Assembly: GCF_014279795.1 (NCBI RefSeq)
Contig: NZ_CP047945.1
Span: forward strand, 1-64,000
Length of the DNA: 64,000 nt
Source: Synechococcus sp. PROS-7-1
Lineage (GTDB): Bacteria > Cyanobacteriota > Cyanobacteriia > PCC-6307 > Cyanobiaceae
Reading direction: 5' to 3'
Shown here one piece after another: positions 19,278 to 29,163 of the stretch. A model generated the notes under the pieces. The model was not told the DNA's origin. It made no database searches and saw only the letters and a list, made by a program, of their open reading frames with translations. Position numbers and translations under genes: made by a program. Within the stretch, counting starts at the first letter, position 1. Every line of letters starts with the position of its first letter.

Positions 19278-20511
19278 TCTGATCGTTGTTGGTGGTGGTC
19301 CTGCCGGAACGATGGCAGCGATCACCGCTGCCGAGCAGGGTCTGGCTCGGGTGCTGGTGCTCGAAGGCACTCCGGAGCCCCTGCAGAAGGTGCGCATCAG
19401 TGGGGGCGGTCGCTGCAATGTGACCCATGCCTGCTGGGATCCGCGTGAGTTGGCCAGCCACTATCCGCGCGGCAGTAGACCCTTGCGTGGTCCGTTCAGT
19501 CGCTTCGCTTGTGGTGATGCGATTGCCTGGTTTGATGAACGGGGTCTCACCCTGGTGGAGGAGTCCGACGGACGCCTGTTCCCCAAAGAGAACCGATCGG
19601 AAGCGGTGATCCGCTGCCTGCAGCAGGCCGCCGCCGCCGCGGGGGTGCAATGGCAGATGCGAGCGATGGTTCAGCAGATCACGCTTCATCCTGAGGGTGG
19701 GTTTCTGGTTGAGGGCCGCGGTCTGGAGCAGCCCTTGCGAGCCCGCAGCGTGATGTTGGCCACCGGCGGTCATCCCAGCGGCCGCAAGTTGGCTGCAGCG
19801 TTGGGTCACCAGGTGGTGCAACCGGTGCCGTCGCTGTTCAGCCTCACGCTGCAGGCCCGGGAGCTCACCGCCTGCAGCGGCATCGCCCTTGATGCTGTGG
19901 GCTTGGATCTGAAGCTGGGTGATCAGCGCTTTCGCCAGACCGGCCGGGTGCTGATCACCCACCGGGGTTTGAGCGGTCCTGCCACCCTGCGGCTTTCTGC
20001 GTTTGCGGCCCGAGCTCTGCATCAGAGCCACTACAAGGGTGATCTGAAGGTGGATTGGAGTGCTGGGCTGGGCCGCTCCGGGGTGGAGCAGCGGTTGCAG
20101 CAGTGGCGCCGTGAACAGGCCCGGCGCACTGTGTCAGCCGCCAAGCCTATGGACCACCTGCCGCGCCGCCTATGGCAGGCCTTTCTTGCATTGGCTGGGG
20201 TGGAGGAGGAGCGGCGCTGGGCAGATCTGCCGGTGAAGGCCGAGCGCCAGCTGGTGGAGATTCTCTGCGCGCAGCGGCTGGCGATCCAGGGACGTGGCCC
20301 GTTTGGAGAGGAGTTTGTAACGGCTGGCGGTGTGGATCTCGGTGAGGTGAACCTGGCCACGATGGAAAGCCGCCGCTGCCCTGGTTTGTATCTAGCCGGT
20401 GAACTCCTGGATGTGGATGGAGTGACGGGCGGCTTCAATTTCCAGGCCTGCTGGAGCGGCGGCTGGCTGGCTGGGATGGCGATTGCAGGTGTTAATCAAG
20501 CTGATTGCTAA
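19252..20511 (+). CDS. NAD(P)/FAD-dependent oxidoreductase, BaiN/HI0933 family
   Basis: A flavoprotein of about 419 residues with an N-terminal FAD-binding Rossmann motif LIVVGGGPAGTMAAITAAEQG, followed by the family signatures ISGGGRCNVTHACWDP, GRLFPKENRSEAVIRCLQQA and ATGGHPSGRKLAAALGH, and a C-terminal FAD contact GELLDVDGVTGGFNFQACWSGG. The physiological substrate of these proteins in cyanobacteria is not established. TTG at 19252 (MPCVSSQLDL) overlaps msrB by 26 bases; the longest frame from 19198 overlaps it more and is not conserved. Confidence 0.85.
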   Translation: MPCVSSQLDLIVVGGGPAGTMAAITAAEQGLARVLVLEGTPEPLQKVRISGGGRCNVTHACWDPRELASHYPRGSRPLRGPFSRFACGDAIAWFDERGLTLVEESDGRLFPKENRSEAVIRCLQQAAAAAGVQWQMRAMVQQITLHPEGGFLVEGRGLEQPLRARSVMLATGGHPSGRKLAAALGHQVVQPVPSLFSLTLQARELTACSGIALDAVGLDLKLGDQRFRQTGRVLITHRGLSGPATLRLSAFAARALHQSHYKGDLKVDWSAGLGRSGVEQRLQQWRREQARRTVSAAKPMDHLPRRLWQAFLALAGVEEERRWADLPVKAERQLVEILCAQRLAIQGRGPFGEEFVTAGGVDLGEVNLATMESRRCPGLYLAGELLDVDGVTGGFNFQACWSGGWLAGMAIAGVNQADC

Positions 20512-20545
20512 ATACCGAAGCAATGGAAATGCTTTCTCATCCTGT

Positions 20546-21985
20546 TTATTGAATCTGATCAAACACGGTGAACATCGGCAGGTACATCGCCAGCAGAATG
20601 GACCCCACAATGCCGCCCACCACCACAATCATCGCGGGTTCAAGCATCGAGGTGAGCGCCTTCACGGATGCCGAAACCTCGTCTTCGTAGAAGTCGGCCA
20701 CCTTGCTGAGCATCTGGTCCATCTCACCGGTTTCCTCGCCGATCGAGAGCATGCTCAGGGCCATATCCGGCAGCACTTTCTGGCGGGTGAGCGCCGTGCT
20801 CAGCAGCACCCCTTCCTGCACCAGGCCGCGCGATTCCAGGATCGCGTCGGAAATGATTGAGTTGCCTGCTGTTTCGCTGGAGATCTCAAGCGACATCAAG
20901 ATCGGTACGCCTGCGCGCGTGAGTGAACTGAAAATCCGGCAGAACTGGGCGGTGGCGGTTTTCATGATCAAGTCGCCAAACAGCGGAACTTTGAGCATGA
21001 GGCGATCAATCACCCGGCGGCCCTTGTGGGTGGCGTAGTAGCGGCTGAACAGCCAGATGCCCACCAGCAGCACTCCAGCGAAGACAAGTGCAGCCGAAGA
21101 GCGCAGCAGTTTGCTCAGGTCCACCATCAGCTGCGTGAACAAGGGCAGTTCGGCCCCCAGGTCTTCGAAGATTCCCGCAAAGGTGGGAATCAGAAAGATG
21201 GTCATTCCTAGGAACACCAGAATGGCAATCACCAGAACGGCCACCGGGTAGCCCAGGGCTCCCTTGATCTGGTTCTGCAATCGGGCGTTGTCTTCCAGCA
21301 GTTTGGCCAGGCGCTTGAGTGATTCATCCAGCACCCCGCCCGCCTCGCCGGCTTCCACCATGGCCACGGTGAGTTGATCAAACACTTTTGGCCACTGGCG
21401 CATGGCAGCTCCCATGGCCGTGCCCTGGTTCACTTCCAGTCCCACGGCGGTGAGCGCCTTCTTGAACATCGGCAGCTTCTGCTGGGTGGCCATCAGATCG
21501 AGGCTGCGCACGATCGGTACGCCGGCATCCACCAGCGCGGCCAGCTTGCTGGCCCAGACCGCTTTGTCTTTCACGCCGGGGGGCTTCTGCAGTGCTTCCT
21601 CGAGGGTTTGAAGAAATCCGGATCGGTTGCCTGGTTTGCTTTCGTTGGTGTTGCTGTCTTTACCGGTTGGGTTGATGGCTAATGCGATTGATTCTGCGCG
21701 TAAGCCAGAACGTCTGAGTTGTTTTTTGGCAGCGGCAGGATTGGGTGCATCGATGGTTACGGTGCGCTTGTTACCTTTCACAGTGATGCAGTGAGCCTCG
21801 AAGCGCTGGGTGCGTGGTGCTTGTGCCGGTTTTTTGTCGTTATGGATTTCAATTTGAATGGGTTTTAAGCCACGTCGTCTCAGATTCTGTTTTGCCGTTG
21901 ATTCATCCTTGGCATCAAGAATGCTGCTTGCTCTCTGGCCTTCTTGATTGATATAAACAGCTCGATACTTCGTCATATTTATCAT
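20546..21985 (-). CDS. pilC: Type IV pilus inner-membrane platform protein PilC
   Basis: PilC/GspF forms the inner-membrane base for pilin polymerisation. Two T2SSF domains occupy about residues 165-290 and 370-475, with hydrophobic segments such as YPVAVLVIAILVFLGMTIFLIPTF and AMIVVVGGIVGSILLAMYLPMF, and the signature LAALVDAGVPIVRSLDLM. The N-terminal 120 residues carry two similar modules (AKQNLRRRGLKPIQIE and AKKQLRRSGLRAESIAL). ATG at 21985 overlaps the pilT stop by 4 bases (ATGA); ATG at 21976 (MTKYRAVYINQ) is the alternative. The longer open frame is antisense-like and was dropped. DNA for the N-terminal 120 codons is visibly richer in A+T than the rest. Confidence 0.93.
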   Translation of the reverse strand: MINMTKYRAVYINQEGQRASSILDAKDESTAKQNLRRRGLKPIQIEIHNDKKPAQAPRTQRFEAHCITVKGNKRTVTIDAPNPAAAKKQLRRSGLRAESIALAINPTGKDSNTNESKPGNRSGFLQTLEEALQKPPGVKDKAVWASKLAALVDAGVPIVRSLDLMATQQKLPMFKKALTAVGLEVNQGTAMGAAMRQWPKVFDQLTVAMVEAGEAGGVLDESLKRLAKLLEDNARLQNQIKGALGYPVAVLVIAILVFLGMTIFLIPTFAGIFEDLGAELPLFTQLMVDLSKLLRSSAALVFAGVLLVGIWLFSRYYATHKGRRVIDRLMLKVPLFGDLIMKTATAQFCRIFSSLTRAGVPILMSLEISSETAGNSIISDAILESRGLVQEGVLLSTALTRQKVLPDMALSMLSIGEETGEMDQMLSKVADFYEDEVSASVKALTSMLEPAMIVVVGGIVGSILLAMYLPMFTVFDQIQ

Positions 21986-23055
21986 CCGTTGATTAATCGT
22001 TCGAGCTCTCCAGGTTTGGACGCTTTGCTCATGGCTTCTGGTTGCGAAATTTGTTTGGCCTTCACTAGATCGGCCAGGGCCTTCTCCAGGGTCTGCATGC
22101 CCAGTTCGCCACCGGTTTGAATTTGTGAATACAGCTGGGCGGTTTTTCCTTCGCGGATGAGATTGGCGATGGCCGGTGTGTTGATCATGATTTCCTGGGC
22201 CATCACCCGGCCGAATTGTCCAGGCGCCGGGTTGCTGCGGCGGCACAGGGTCTGGGAGAACACCGCCACCAGGCTCCCCGAGAGTTGCACGCGGATCTGG
22301 GTTTGCTGAGCGGGGGGGAAGACATCCACCATGCGGTCCACGGTTTGGGCCGCTGAGCTGGTGTGCAATGTGCCGAACACCAGGTGCCCGGTTTCAGCAG
22401 CGCTGATCGCCAGCTGGATGGTTTCCAGATCGCGCATTTCTCCCACCAGGATCACGTCGGGGTCTTCCCTGAGGGCTGCTCGCAGTGCATTGGCGAAACT
22501 GCGGGTGTCTTCATTGAGCTGGCGTTGATGCACCAGGCTCTGATCGCTCTTGTAGACGAATTCGATCGGATCCTCGATCGTGAGAATGTGTTCCGCGCGG
22601 CTGTGGTTGATGTGATCCAGTAGGGCCGCCAGGGTGGTGGTTTTGCCTGATCCAGTCGGGCCGGTCACGAGCACTAATCCTCGGGGGCGTTTGCTGGTTT
22701 CCACCACCACGGGGGGCAGATTCAGCAGCTCGATGCTCGGGATTTTGCTGCCGAGAGCCCGTAGGCAGGCTGCATAACTGCCTTTCTGGCGATACACATT
22801 CACCCGGAAGCGAGCCACCCCTTTGAGTCCGTAGGCACAGTCGAGCTCCCAGGTCTGCTCGAGTGTTTTGCGCTGGCTGTTGTTGAGCATGGAGAAGATC
22901 AGCCGGTTGCAGCTTTCCTCCATCAAGGGCTCGTCCCGCATGGGCCGCAACTGGCCGCTGAAGCGGCCGTAAGGCGGTTGACCGCTGGCAATGTGCAGGT
23001 CGCTACCGCCTGCCTCCACCAGCTCCTGCATCAGGTCTTCGATCATCACTTCCAT
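21982..23055 (-). CDS. pilT: Type IV pilus retraction ATPase PilT
   Basis: This hexameric ATPase depolymerises pili. Walker A is GPTGSGKTTTLAALLD, the Asp box is LTIEDPIEFVY, Walker B is DPDVILVGEMRDLETIQLAI, and the His box is TGHLVFGTLHTSSAAQTVDRMVDVFP; the C-terminal part lacks the zinc cysteines of PilB, as expected. Start set at ATG 23055 (MEVMIEDLMQELVEAGGSDL), giving 357 residues, since the longer frame overlaps the pilB 3' end. It sits 10 bases after pilB and overlaps pilC by 4. Confidence 0.95.
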   Translation of the reverse strand: MEVMIEDLMQELVEAGGSDLHIASGQPPYGRFSGQLRPMRDEPLMEESCNRLIFSMLNNSQRKTLEQTWELDCAYGLKGVARFRVNVYRQKGSYAACLRALGSKIPSIELLNLPPVVVETSKRPRGLVLVTGPTGSGKTTTLAALLDHINHSRAEHILTIEDPIEFVYKSDQSLVHQRQLNEDTRSFANALRAALREDPDVILVGEMRDLETIQLAISAAETGHLVFGTLHTSSAAQTVDRMVDVFPPAQQTQIRVQLSGSLVAVFSQTLCRRSNPAPGQFGRVMAQEIMINTPAIANLIREGKTAQLYSQIQTGGELGMQTLEKALADLVKAKQISQPEAMSKASKPGELERLING

Positions 23056-23065
23056 GACGCAGCCC

Positions 23066-24745
23066 TCAATGGCGTGGGGTAAGGCAGTACGGACATTCCA
23101 GCCAACCTTCCTGAAGTCCGCCACCACATCCGCTGCAGGTGAGCGTGCTCAGGGCTCGGGCCCGCCGTTCGGATTCCAGGCCGGCATCGGTGAGCACCAT
23201 GCGGCCGACTTCCTCCAGGGTGGTGCGCCCTTCGCGAACCAGATCAAGGCTGTAGCCCAGCAGCGTTTTCATCCCTGATTCCAGGGCCAGCTGGCGCACC
23301 ATGTCGGTGGTGGCTCCTTTGGCCACCGCAGCGGCCATCACTTCATTCATGCGCAGCACCTCGTACACCCCCACCCGGCCCTTGTAGCCGCTGCCCTGAC
23401 AGGTGGGACAAGCGTCCGAATGCCCCTCGCGGTGATTGGCCTTGAAGAACGTCACGCCCTCTTCGTTGCTGGTCATCAAGCCAAACCGACCGAGTTCCTC
23501 GGCTTTCGGGTGATAAGGAATGCGGCACTCCGGGCAGACACGCCGCAGCAGTCGCTGGGAGACGATGCCGATCAACGAAGCGCTCACCATGAAGGGTTCA
23601 ACGCCCATCTCATCCAGTCGGGCGATGGCACTGGGAGCGTCATTGCAATGCAAGGTGGTGAGCACGAGGTGACCGGTGAGTGCTGCCTCGATCGCGGTTT
23701 TGGCCGTTTCCAGGTCGCGGGTCTCGCCCACGAGCAGCACATCCGGGTCTTGGCGCATGAAAGCCCGCAGCGCCTGGCTGAAATCGAACCCCTTCTCCCG
23801 GTTCACCTGGCATTGGGTGATGCCGGGGAGGGTGTATTCGATGGGATCTTCCACCGTGGAGATATTGATTCCAGGGTCGTTGCGTTCGGCCAGCAGGGAA
23901 TAGAGCGTGGTGGATTTTCCCGATCCGGTGGGTCCGGTCACCAGGATCATGCCGAAGGGTTTGGAGCCCAGAGACCGCACGGTGTCGAGCGTTGTCTCAC
24001 TGGTGATCAGCTTGTCCAGCCCCAGCTGGGTGGCGGAGCTGTCCAGCAGTCGCAGCACGATCTTCTCCCCGAAGCGACTGGGTAGGCAATTCACCCGAAA
24101 GTCCACGGTGCGGTTCTGGAATCTGCGTCGGATTCGCCCGTCCTGGGCCACCCTTCGCTCGGCGATATCCAGGTCCGCCATGATTTTGAAGCGGGAGGTC
24201 ACCGCTGGCACCAAGCGGCTTGGTAGGGGTTCGATGCTGGTTTGCAGAACGCCGTCCTGGCGGAACCGCAACTGCAGTCCAGCCTGCTGCGGCTCCACGT
24301 GAATATCGCTGGCTCCCAGCTGCAGCGCCTGCATCAGGATCCGGTCCACGAGATTGATCACTGGAGAACGATCGGCATCGTCCAGCCCGTCTTCCAGGTC
24401 CACGATGGAGGACGATTGCATCGCGGATGCATCGGGGTCGTCCTCTAGGACCCCGTCCACGGTGAATTCCGCGAGATAAGAGGTGGCGGTGTCGGCAATG
24501 CTCTCAGGCACTTGCTGAGGAGCTTCCTGCGGCGTTTGAGCGTGCTCTGCCTGGACCGATTGAGACGGTTCGGATGCTTCGAGAAGGCTGTGCAGCGTGG
24601 CTGTCAGGTCGTTGTGGCGAGTCGGATCCAATCCCATCGCCGTGAGGTGGTTCAGAAGATCCGGTTCGTCGGAGCTGTTGAGGGTCCCAGGGATCGTGCG
24701 TTTCAGCAGCAGTTCCAGTTCCAGTCGGCGGCGTTCGTCACTCAC
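23066..24745 (-). CDS. pilB: Type IV pilus assembly ATPase PilB (GspE family)
   Basis: PilB powers pilus extension. After a variable N-terminal third it shows [22 protein letters not shown], Walker [25 protein letters not shown], Walker [35 protein letters not shown], and the four-cysteine zinc motif CPEC...CPTC. Unusually, it carries a second cysteine set at the extreme C-terminus ([18 protein letters not shown]), a putative zinc ribbon. At 559 residues it is of typical size. It leads the pilB-pilT-pilC operon and is divergent from grpE with about 95 bases between the starts. Confidence 0.95.
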   Translation of the reverse strand: MSDERRRLELELLLKRTIPGTLNSSDEPDLLNHLTAMGLDPTRHNDLTATLHSLLEASEPSQSVQAEHAQTPQEAPQQVPESIADTATSYLAEFTVDGVLEDDPDASAMQSSSIVDLEDGLDDADRSPVINLVDRILMQALQLGASDIHVEPQQAGLQLRFRQDGVLQTSIEPLPSRLVPAVTSRFKIMADLDIAERRVAQDGRIRRRFQNRTVDFRVNCLPSRFGEKIVLRLLDSSATQLGLDKLITSETTLDTVRSLGSKPFGMILVTGPTGSGKSTTLYSLLAERNDPGINISTVEDPIEYTLPGITQCQVNREKGFDFSQALRAFMRQDPDVLLVGETRDLETAKTAIEAALTGHLVLTTLHCNDAPSAIARLDEMGVEPFMVSASLIGIVSQRLLRRVCPECRIPYHPKAEELGRFGLMTSNEEGVTFFKANHREGHSDACPTCQGSGYKGRVGVYEVLRMNEVMAAAVAKGATTDMVRQLALESGMKTLLGYSLDLVREGRTTLEEVGRMVLTDAGLESERRARALSTLTCSGCGGGLQEGWLECPYCLTPRH

Positions 24746-24840
24746 AGCACATCAATTTCAAAAGGTGCGGGCTTCCGCCGCTTGTGGGAGGCCTACCTCA
24801 CCTATCAACATGTCTAGACGTGAATTCGCAACCGGTCAGC

Positions 24841-25563
24841 ATGAGTGGCGACGCCTCCACCCCTGAGCAGGACCCGGCCCAGGCTGTCTCTGACGGGCAG
24901 CAGCCTGTCGAGACTCCCACTGATCCGGTCGAGACCACCCCGACTCCCGATCCTGGTTCTACGGCTGAGGCATCCCCTCAGACCAGCGACAACGACGCTC
25001 GACTGGAGCAATTGGAGCGGGAGCACACCAGCCTGCGCGACGAACACGATGTCCTGCGGGGTCAGTACATGCGCATCGCCGCCGACTTCGACAACTTCCG
25101 CAAGCGCCAGAGCCGGGATCAAGATGATCTCAAGATCCAGCTCACCTGCAGCACGCTGAGCGAGATTCTTCCTGTTGTCGACAACTTCGAGCGTGCCCGC
25201 CAGCAACTCGATCCCCAGGGAGAGGAAGCACAGGCTCTGCACCGCAGCTACCAGGGCCTCTACAAGCAACTGGTTGACGTGCTCAAGCAGCTTGGGGTGG
25301 CACCGATGCGCGTGGTGGGTCAGGAGTTCGATCCCACCCTGCATGAAGCGGTTCTCAGGGAACCCAGCGATGCCCACCCCGAAGATGTGGTGATCGAGGA
25401 GTTGCAGCGCGGCTACCACCTCAACGGCAAAGTGCTGCGTCACGCCATGGTGAAAGTGTCGATGGGTCCGGGCCCACAGAATGGCGCGACATCCGAGCCT
25501 GTTGAGCCACCACCGGCTGATGCATCCGCTGAAGAAAGCGGTTCAGGCGATGGCAACGGTTGA
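24841..25563 (+). CDS. grpE: Nucleotide exchange factor GrpE
   Basis: GrpE releases ADP from DnaK. Residues about 1-60 are a Pro/Thr/Glu-rich disordered segment; a long coiled coil follows ([36 protein letters not shown]), then the beta domain ending in [37 protein letters not shown], the family signature. I placed the start at ATG 24841 ([11 protein letters not shown]), 240 residues; an upstream in-frame TTG at 24784 would reach closer to pilB. It is followed 50 bases later by dnaJ. I see no CIRCE element ahead of it. Confidence 0.95.
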   Translation: MSGDASTPEQDPAQAVSDGQQPVETPTDPVETTPTPDPGSTAEASPQTSDNDARLEQLEREHTSLRDEHDVLRGQYMRIAADFDNFRKRQSRDQDDLKIQLTCSTLSEILPVVDNFERARQQLDPQGEEAQALHRSYQGLYKQLVDVLKQLGVAPMRVVGQEFDPTLHEAVLREPSDAHPEDVVIEELQRGYHLNGKVLRHAMVKVSMGPGPQNGATSEPVEPPPADASAEESGSGDGNG

Positions 25564-25613
25564 GCCAATGATCAGACGCCTCCCCTTACTGTGACCTTCG
25601 GGATTTCCAGCTG

Positions 25614-26744
25614 ATGGCCGATTATTACGAGCTTCTCGGTGTCAGCAGGGATGCCGACGCTGACACTCTTAAGCGCGCTTACCGCCGTCTGGCTCGCCAG
25701 TACCACCCGGATATCAACAAAGAGCCTGGGGCTGAAGACCGTTTCAAAGAGATCGGTCGTGCCTATGAAGTGCTCAGCGATCCTCAAACACGGGGTCGTT
25801 ACGACCAGTTCGGAGAGGCGGGACTCGGTGGTGCCGCTGGCATGCCCGACATGGGCGACATGGGTGGTTTCGCTGATCTGTTCGAAACTTTTTTCAGCGG
25901 CTTCGGTGGTGCCGCTGGGGGAGGACGTCAGCAGCGTCGCCGCGGCCCCCAGCAGGGGGACGATCTCCGCTACGACCTCACGATCGATTTCGAGCAGGCG
26001 GTGTTTGGGCAGGAACGTGAGATTCGGGTACCCCATCTGGAATCCTGCACCACCTGCGGAGGCAGTGGGGCTAAGAGCGGCAGTGGTCCCACCACCTGTT
26101 CCACCTGCGGAGGAGTCGGCCAGGTGCGCCGGGCCACCCGAACTCCGTTTGGGAGCTTTACCCAGGTGGCGGAATGCCCCACCTGCAACGGCAGTGGTCA
26201 GGTGATCGCTGACCCCTGCAACGCCTGCGGAGGCCAGGGTGTGGTGCAGGTTCGTAAAAAACTGCGGATCAATATCCCTGCGGGAGTTGATACCGGAACG
26301 CGTCTGCGTGTTGCTGGTGAGGGCAACGCCGGTCTTCGTGGTGGTCCCTCTGGTGATCTCTATGTGTTCCTCACCGTCAAGTCCCATCCCACGCTTCGGC
26401 GTGACGGTCTCACCGTGCTGTCTGAAGTGAAGGTGAGTTACCTGCAGGCGATCCTTGGTGACACGATCGAGGTGGAGACGGTGGATGGCCCCACCAGCCT
26501 GGAACTTCCCGCTGGCACCCAGCCCAATGCCGTTCTCACGCTTGAGAACAAGGGCATTCCCAAGTTGGGAAACCCTGTGGCTCGAGGCAATCAGCGGGTT
26601 GCTGTCACGGTGAAACTTCCCACCCGCTTGAACGACGAAGAGCGTGGACTGCTCGAGGAGCTCGCCGGACACCACTCTGCAAGGGGGGAACAGCACCACC
26701 ATCACAAGAGCGGACTGTTTGCGCGTCTCTTTGGTCAGCGCTGA
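25614..26744 (+). CDS. dnaJ: Chaperone DnaJ (type I)
   Basis: A full-length Hsp40 co-chaperone. The J domain (1-68) has HPD in [11 protein letters not shown] Gly/Phe-rich linker (about 72-110) follows, then four zinc motifs [24 protein letters not shown] and CNACGGQG, and the C-terminal substrate-binding barrels. The tail is His-rich (EQHHHHKSG). Its 376 residues match the family. It lies between grpE and the TusA-like gene, 2 bases from the latter. Confidence 0.97.
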   Translation: MADYYELLGVSRDADADTLKRAYRRLARQYHPDINKEPGAEDRFKEIGRAYEVLSDPQTRGRYDQFGEAGLGGAAGMPDMGDMGGFADLFETFFSGFGGAAGGGRQQRRRGPQQGDDLRYDLTIDFEQAVFGQEREIRVPHLESCTTCGGSGAKSGSGPTTCSTCGGVGQVRRATRTPFGSFTQVAECPTCNGSGQVIADPCNACGGQGVVQVRKKLRINIPAGVDTGTRLRVAGEGNAGLRGGPSGDLYVFLTVKSHPTLRRDGLTVLSEVKVSYLQAILGDTIEVETVDGPTSLELPAGTQPNAVLTLENKGIPKLGNPVARGNQRVAVTVKLPTRLNDEERGLLEELAGHHSARGEQHHHHKSGLFARLFGQR

Positions 26745-26746
26745 CC

Positions 26747-26989
26747 ATGGCAGCCCGCCAGCCTGATCAAGTGCTGGATTTGTGCGGTACGCCCTGTCCG
26801 CTCAACTTCATCCGTTGCCGGCTTGCCTTGGAAACCCTCGCCTCAGGGCAATGCCTGCAGGTGGATCTCGATCCTGGAGAGCCTGAAGAGATGGTGGTTC
26901 CAGGACTGCGCCGGGATGGCCACGCGGTGACTGTGGAACGTTTGGGGCCTGACCGGGTCCGCCTCCTGGTGATCTGCAGCGGTGAGTGA
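26747..26989 (+). CDS. TusA-like sulfur-carrier protein
   Basis: An 80-residue protein of the TusA/SirA/YedF fold: LDLCGTPCPLNFIRCRLALETLASGQ carries the N-terminal cysteine motif and first helix, followed by LQVDLDPGEPEEMVVPGLRRDGH. The usual CPxP motif is here CPLN, so the second proline is replaced; the conserved Cys17 is retained. A persulfide-relay or redox role is likely but unproven. It starts 2 bases after dnaJ and overlaps rsgA by 8 bases, so it is probably cotranscribed with both. Confidence 0.8.
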   Translation: MAARQPDQVLDLCGTPCPLNFIRCRLALETLASGQCLQVDLDPGEPEEMVVPGLRRDGHAVTVERLGPDRVRLLVICSGE

Positions 26990-27890
26990 GGCCGTACCCC
27001 ATCGCGGAATGGTGGTGGCTTTGCAGGCCAATTACCTGGAGGTGGAACTGGATGCCCCATCGCCCGGAACGCCGGCTCGTCTTCTCTGCACCCGCCGCAC
27101 CAGGCTCAACCATCGCGGCGCTGCTGTGTATGTGGGAGATCGGGTCACGGTGGAGGCGATTGATCCCATTCAGGCTCGTGCCGTCGTGTCCGATGTGGAA
27201 CCACGCAGCAGTTTCTTGGTGCGGCCTCCGGTTGCCAATGCGTCCTGCGTGCTCGTTGCTCTGGCTGTGGAGCAACCTGCTTTCGATGCCGATCAGGCCA
27301 GTCGCTTTCTGCTCACGGCGGAACAGACCGGTCTGCGCGTGCAGCTGGTGCTCACGAAGAGTGATCTTCTTGCTCCGGAGCAGCAGGTGGCCTTGCAGCA
27401 GCGCCTGGAGGGCTGGGGCTATTCGCCCGTGATGGTGTCTGTTCAGACAGGCATCGGTTTGGACACGCTGCGCGCCGTGCTCGCATCCGAGGCCATCACC
27501 GTGCTCTGCGGTCCTTCAGGGGTGGGCAAAAGTTCGTTGATCAATGCCTTGCTGCCCGGCCTGGCCCTGCGGGTTGGCGCTGTGTCGGGACGGCTGCAGA
27601 GGGGCCGGCATACGACGAGGCATGTGGAGCTCCATCCCTTCAGCCCAGGCGCCCGTGTGGCTGATACGCCGGGCTTCAACCGACCGGATCTACCTGGGGA
27701 TGCCCGCAATCTTGAAGTGCTGTTCCCGGAACTCCGGGACCAGCTCACCATTCATCCCTGTCGCTTTCGCGATTGTCTCCATCGCGATGAACCGGGTTGT
27801 GGTGTGCGTCGCGACTGGGAGCGCTATGCCCTCTATCGCGGAGCGGTGGAGGAGTTACTGGGAATCAGCCGCCCATCCCGGGGAGGTTGA
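26982..27890 (+). CDS. rsgA: Ribosome small-subunit GTPase RsgA
   Basis: A circularly permuted GTPase that checks late 30S maturation. An OB fold (about 1-75) is followed by G motifs in permuted order: LTKSDLL (G4), [14 protein letters not shown] (G1), HTTRHVEL (G2), [10 protein letters not shown] (G3), and the zinc-binding knuckle C-(x)5-C-(x)1-H in [17 protein letters not shown]. Start is GTG at 26982, overlapping the preceding gene. Its 3' end overlaps the convergent ebfC gene by 26 bases. Confidence 0.95.
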   Translation: MSEAVPHRGMVVALQANYLEVELDAPSPGTPARLLCTRRTRLNHRGAAVYVGDRVTVEAIDPIQARAVVSDVEPRSSFLVRPPVANASCVLVALAVEQPAFDADQASRFLLTAEQTGLRVQLVLTKSDLLAPEQQVALQQRLEGWGYSPVMVSVQTGIGLDTLRAVLASEAITVLCGPSGVGKSSLINALLPGLALRVGAVSGRLQRGRHTTRHVELHPFSPGARVADTPGFNRPDLPGDARNLEVLFPELRDQLTIHPCRFRDCLHRDEPGCGVRRDWERYALYRGAVEELLGISRPSRGG

Positions 27891-28206
27891 GATCGAGGCC
27901 TCCGGTGAGCTCTTGCATGCGCTCTTTCATGGTGGCGGTCGAGCGTTCGTAAGCCGATTGGAGAGCGGCGAGGACGGCGGCTTCGGCGCTCTCCTGGCCC
28001 TCGCTCAGCAAACTGGGATCCAGCGTTACGCGCAGGGGTTGTTGGTTGCCGGAGAGCCAGATGCTGGCCCGACCATCCTCACTGCTGCCCTCGATTTCCA
28101 TGGCATCAAGCTCTTCTTGCAGTTTCTGGGCGTCCTGCTGAATCTGCTGGGCCTTGCGGAAGGCTTCGGTGAGCTGTCCGAAATTGGGAAGTCCGAAACC
28201 GGCCAT
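27865..28206 (-). CDS. YbaB/EbfC family nucleoid-associated protein
   Basis: A 113-residue DNA-binding protein of the YbaB/EbfC family, which forms tweezers-like dimers on DNA. Helix 1 is Gln/Glu-rich ([21 protein letters not shown]), followed by a strand core ([20 protein letters not shown]) and the last helix with [14 protein letters not shown]. It lies 24 bases downstream of murB on the same strand, as is common for this family in picocyanobacteria, and overlaps convergent rsgA by 26 bases. Confidence 0.9.
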   Translation of the reverse strand: MAGFGLPNFGQLTEAFRKAQQIQQDAQKLQEELDAMEIEGSSEDGRASIWLSGNQQPLRVTLDPSLLSEGQESAEAAVLAALQSAYERSTATMKERMQELTGGLDLNLPGMGG

Positions 28207-28230
28207 GGAACTACTGAAGGAACTGGAAGA

Positions 28231-29163
28231 TTAATCGGGCGTCTCGAAGCCCAGCCGTTTCACTTCTGGATGCAACGCAATGCCCTTGGCATCCTTCACT
28301 TCGCTTTGCACCAGGCTGATTAGGGCCCGGATGTCGTCGGCTGTGGCATCACCGGTGTTCACGATGAAATTGGCGTGAAGTTCAGACACTTGGGCACCAC
28401 CGATGGCCCGTCCCTTGAGCCCCAGGGATTCGATCAGTCGCCCGGCCTTCTCCGGTTCGGGGTTGCGGAAGACGCTTCCGCAGCTGGGCAGCTTGTAAGG
28501 CTGGGTGGTGGTGCGATGGTTGAGGTTGCCGCTGGTGCGGCGCTGCAGTTCGGCCGGGTCGTGGCCGGGTTCGAGCTGAAATTCGGCAGCCACCACCAGG
28601 AGCTGGCTGTCTTGGAGTGCACTGTGGCGGTAGCTGAACGCCAGCTCGTCCCGGCTGATGTGGGTGACGGTGGGTTGAGGATCGCTCAAGCGGATCACAT
28701 CCACACCGATCAGCTGTTCAGCCGTGCAGCCTCCCTGAGCTCCGGCATTCATCACGGCGGCACCGCCGACGGTGCCAGGGATCCCCACAGCCCACTCCAT
28801 CCCTTGCAAGCCGGCCTTGGCAGCACGCCTGGCGAGGGTGGGCAGCGGTTCTCCAGCGGCGGCATGGATGCGGCCTGTCGCTGCATTCAATTCACTGCCT
28901 TGAAGCCGTCTCAGGCAGAGGGTGAGTCCAGGCAAGCCACCGTCGGCGATGAGCAGATTCGAGCCGGCTCCGATCATCTGAATGGGGAGTCCCCTCTCCA
29001 TGGCCCACTGCAGGAGCTCGGGGATCTGCTCGGTGGTGGTTGGTTCAGCCAGCCATTGCGCCGGACCTCCCACCCGCCAGGTGGTGAACTCCGCGAGCGA
29101 AACCTCCTGTTGCAGGACACCGCAATCCTGCAGAGCCGTCAGGCTGCCAGTGCCGGTGGACAT
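28231..29163 (-). CDS. murB: UDP-N-acetylenolpyruvoylglucosamine reductase
   Basis: It is an FAD enzyme that completes UDP-MurNAc, a peptidoglycan precursor. FAD-binding segments are [15 protein letters not shown] and [13 protein letters not shown]; the catalytic region has [19 protein letters not shown] and, near the end, [22 protein letters not shown] with the active-site serine. Its 310 residues match the family. ATG at 29163 overlaps the murC 3' end by 25 bases, implying coupled translation. Confidence 0.96.
   Translation of the reverse strand: MSTGTGSLTALQDCGVLQQEVSLAEFTTWRVGGPAQWLAEPTTTEQIPELLQWAMERGLPIQMIGAGSNLLIADGGLPGLTLCLRRLQGSELNAATGRIHAAAGEPLPTLARRAAKAGLQGMEWAVGIPGTVGGAAVMNAGAQGGCTAEQLIGVDVIRLSDPQPTVTHISRDELAFSYRHSALQDSQLLVVAAEFQLEPGHDPAELQRRTSGNLNHRTTTQPYKLPSCGSVFRNPEPEKAGRLIESLGLKGRAIGGAQVSELHANFIVNTGDATADDIRALISLVQSEVKDAKGIALHPEVKRLGFETPD

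Noticed and set aside
18699-19418. Long N-terminal extension of dusA
   Set aside because: It runs antisense through msrB; the family begins at MDSLTDADREPPWRF.
20504-20524. Weak hairpin between the BaiN and pilC stops
   Set aside because: A 6-base stem with a 9-base loop and no T tract is too weak to call a terminator.
25572-26705. 377-codon minus-strand frame over dnaJ
   Set aside because: Antisense to the zinc-finger gene; repeated Gly/Thr stretches reflect the CxxCGG codons on the other strand.
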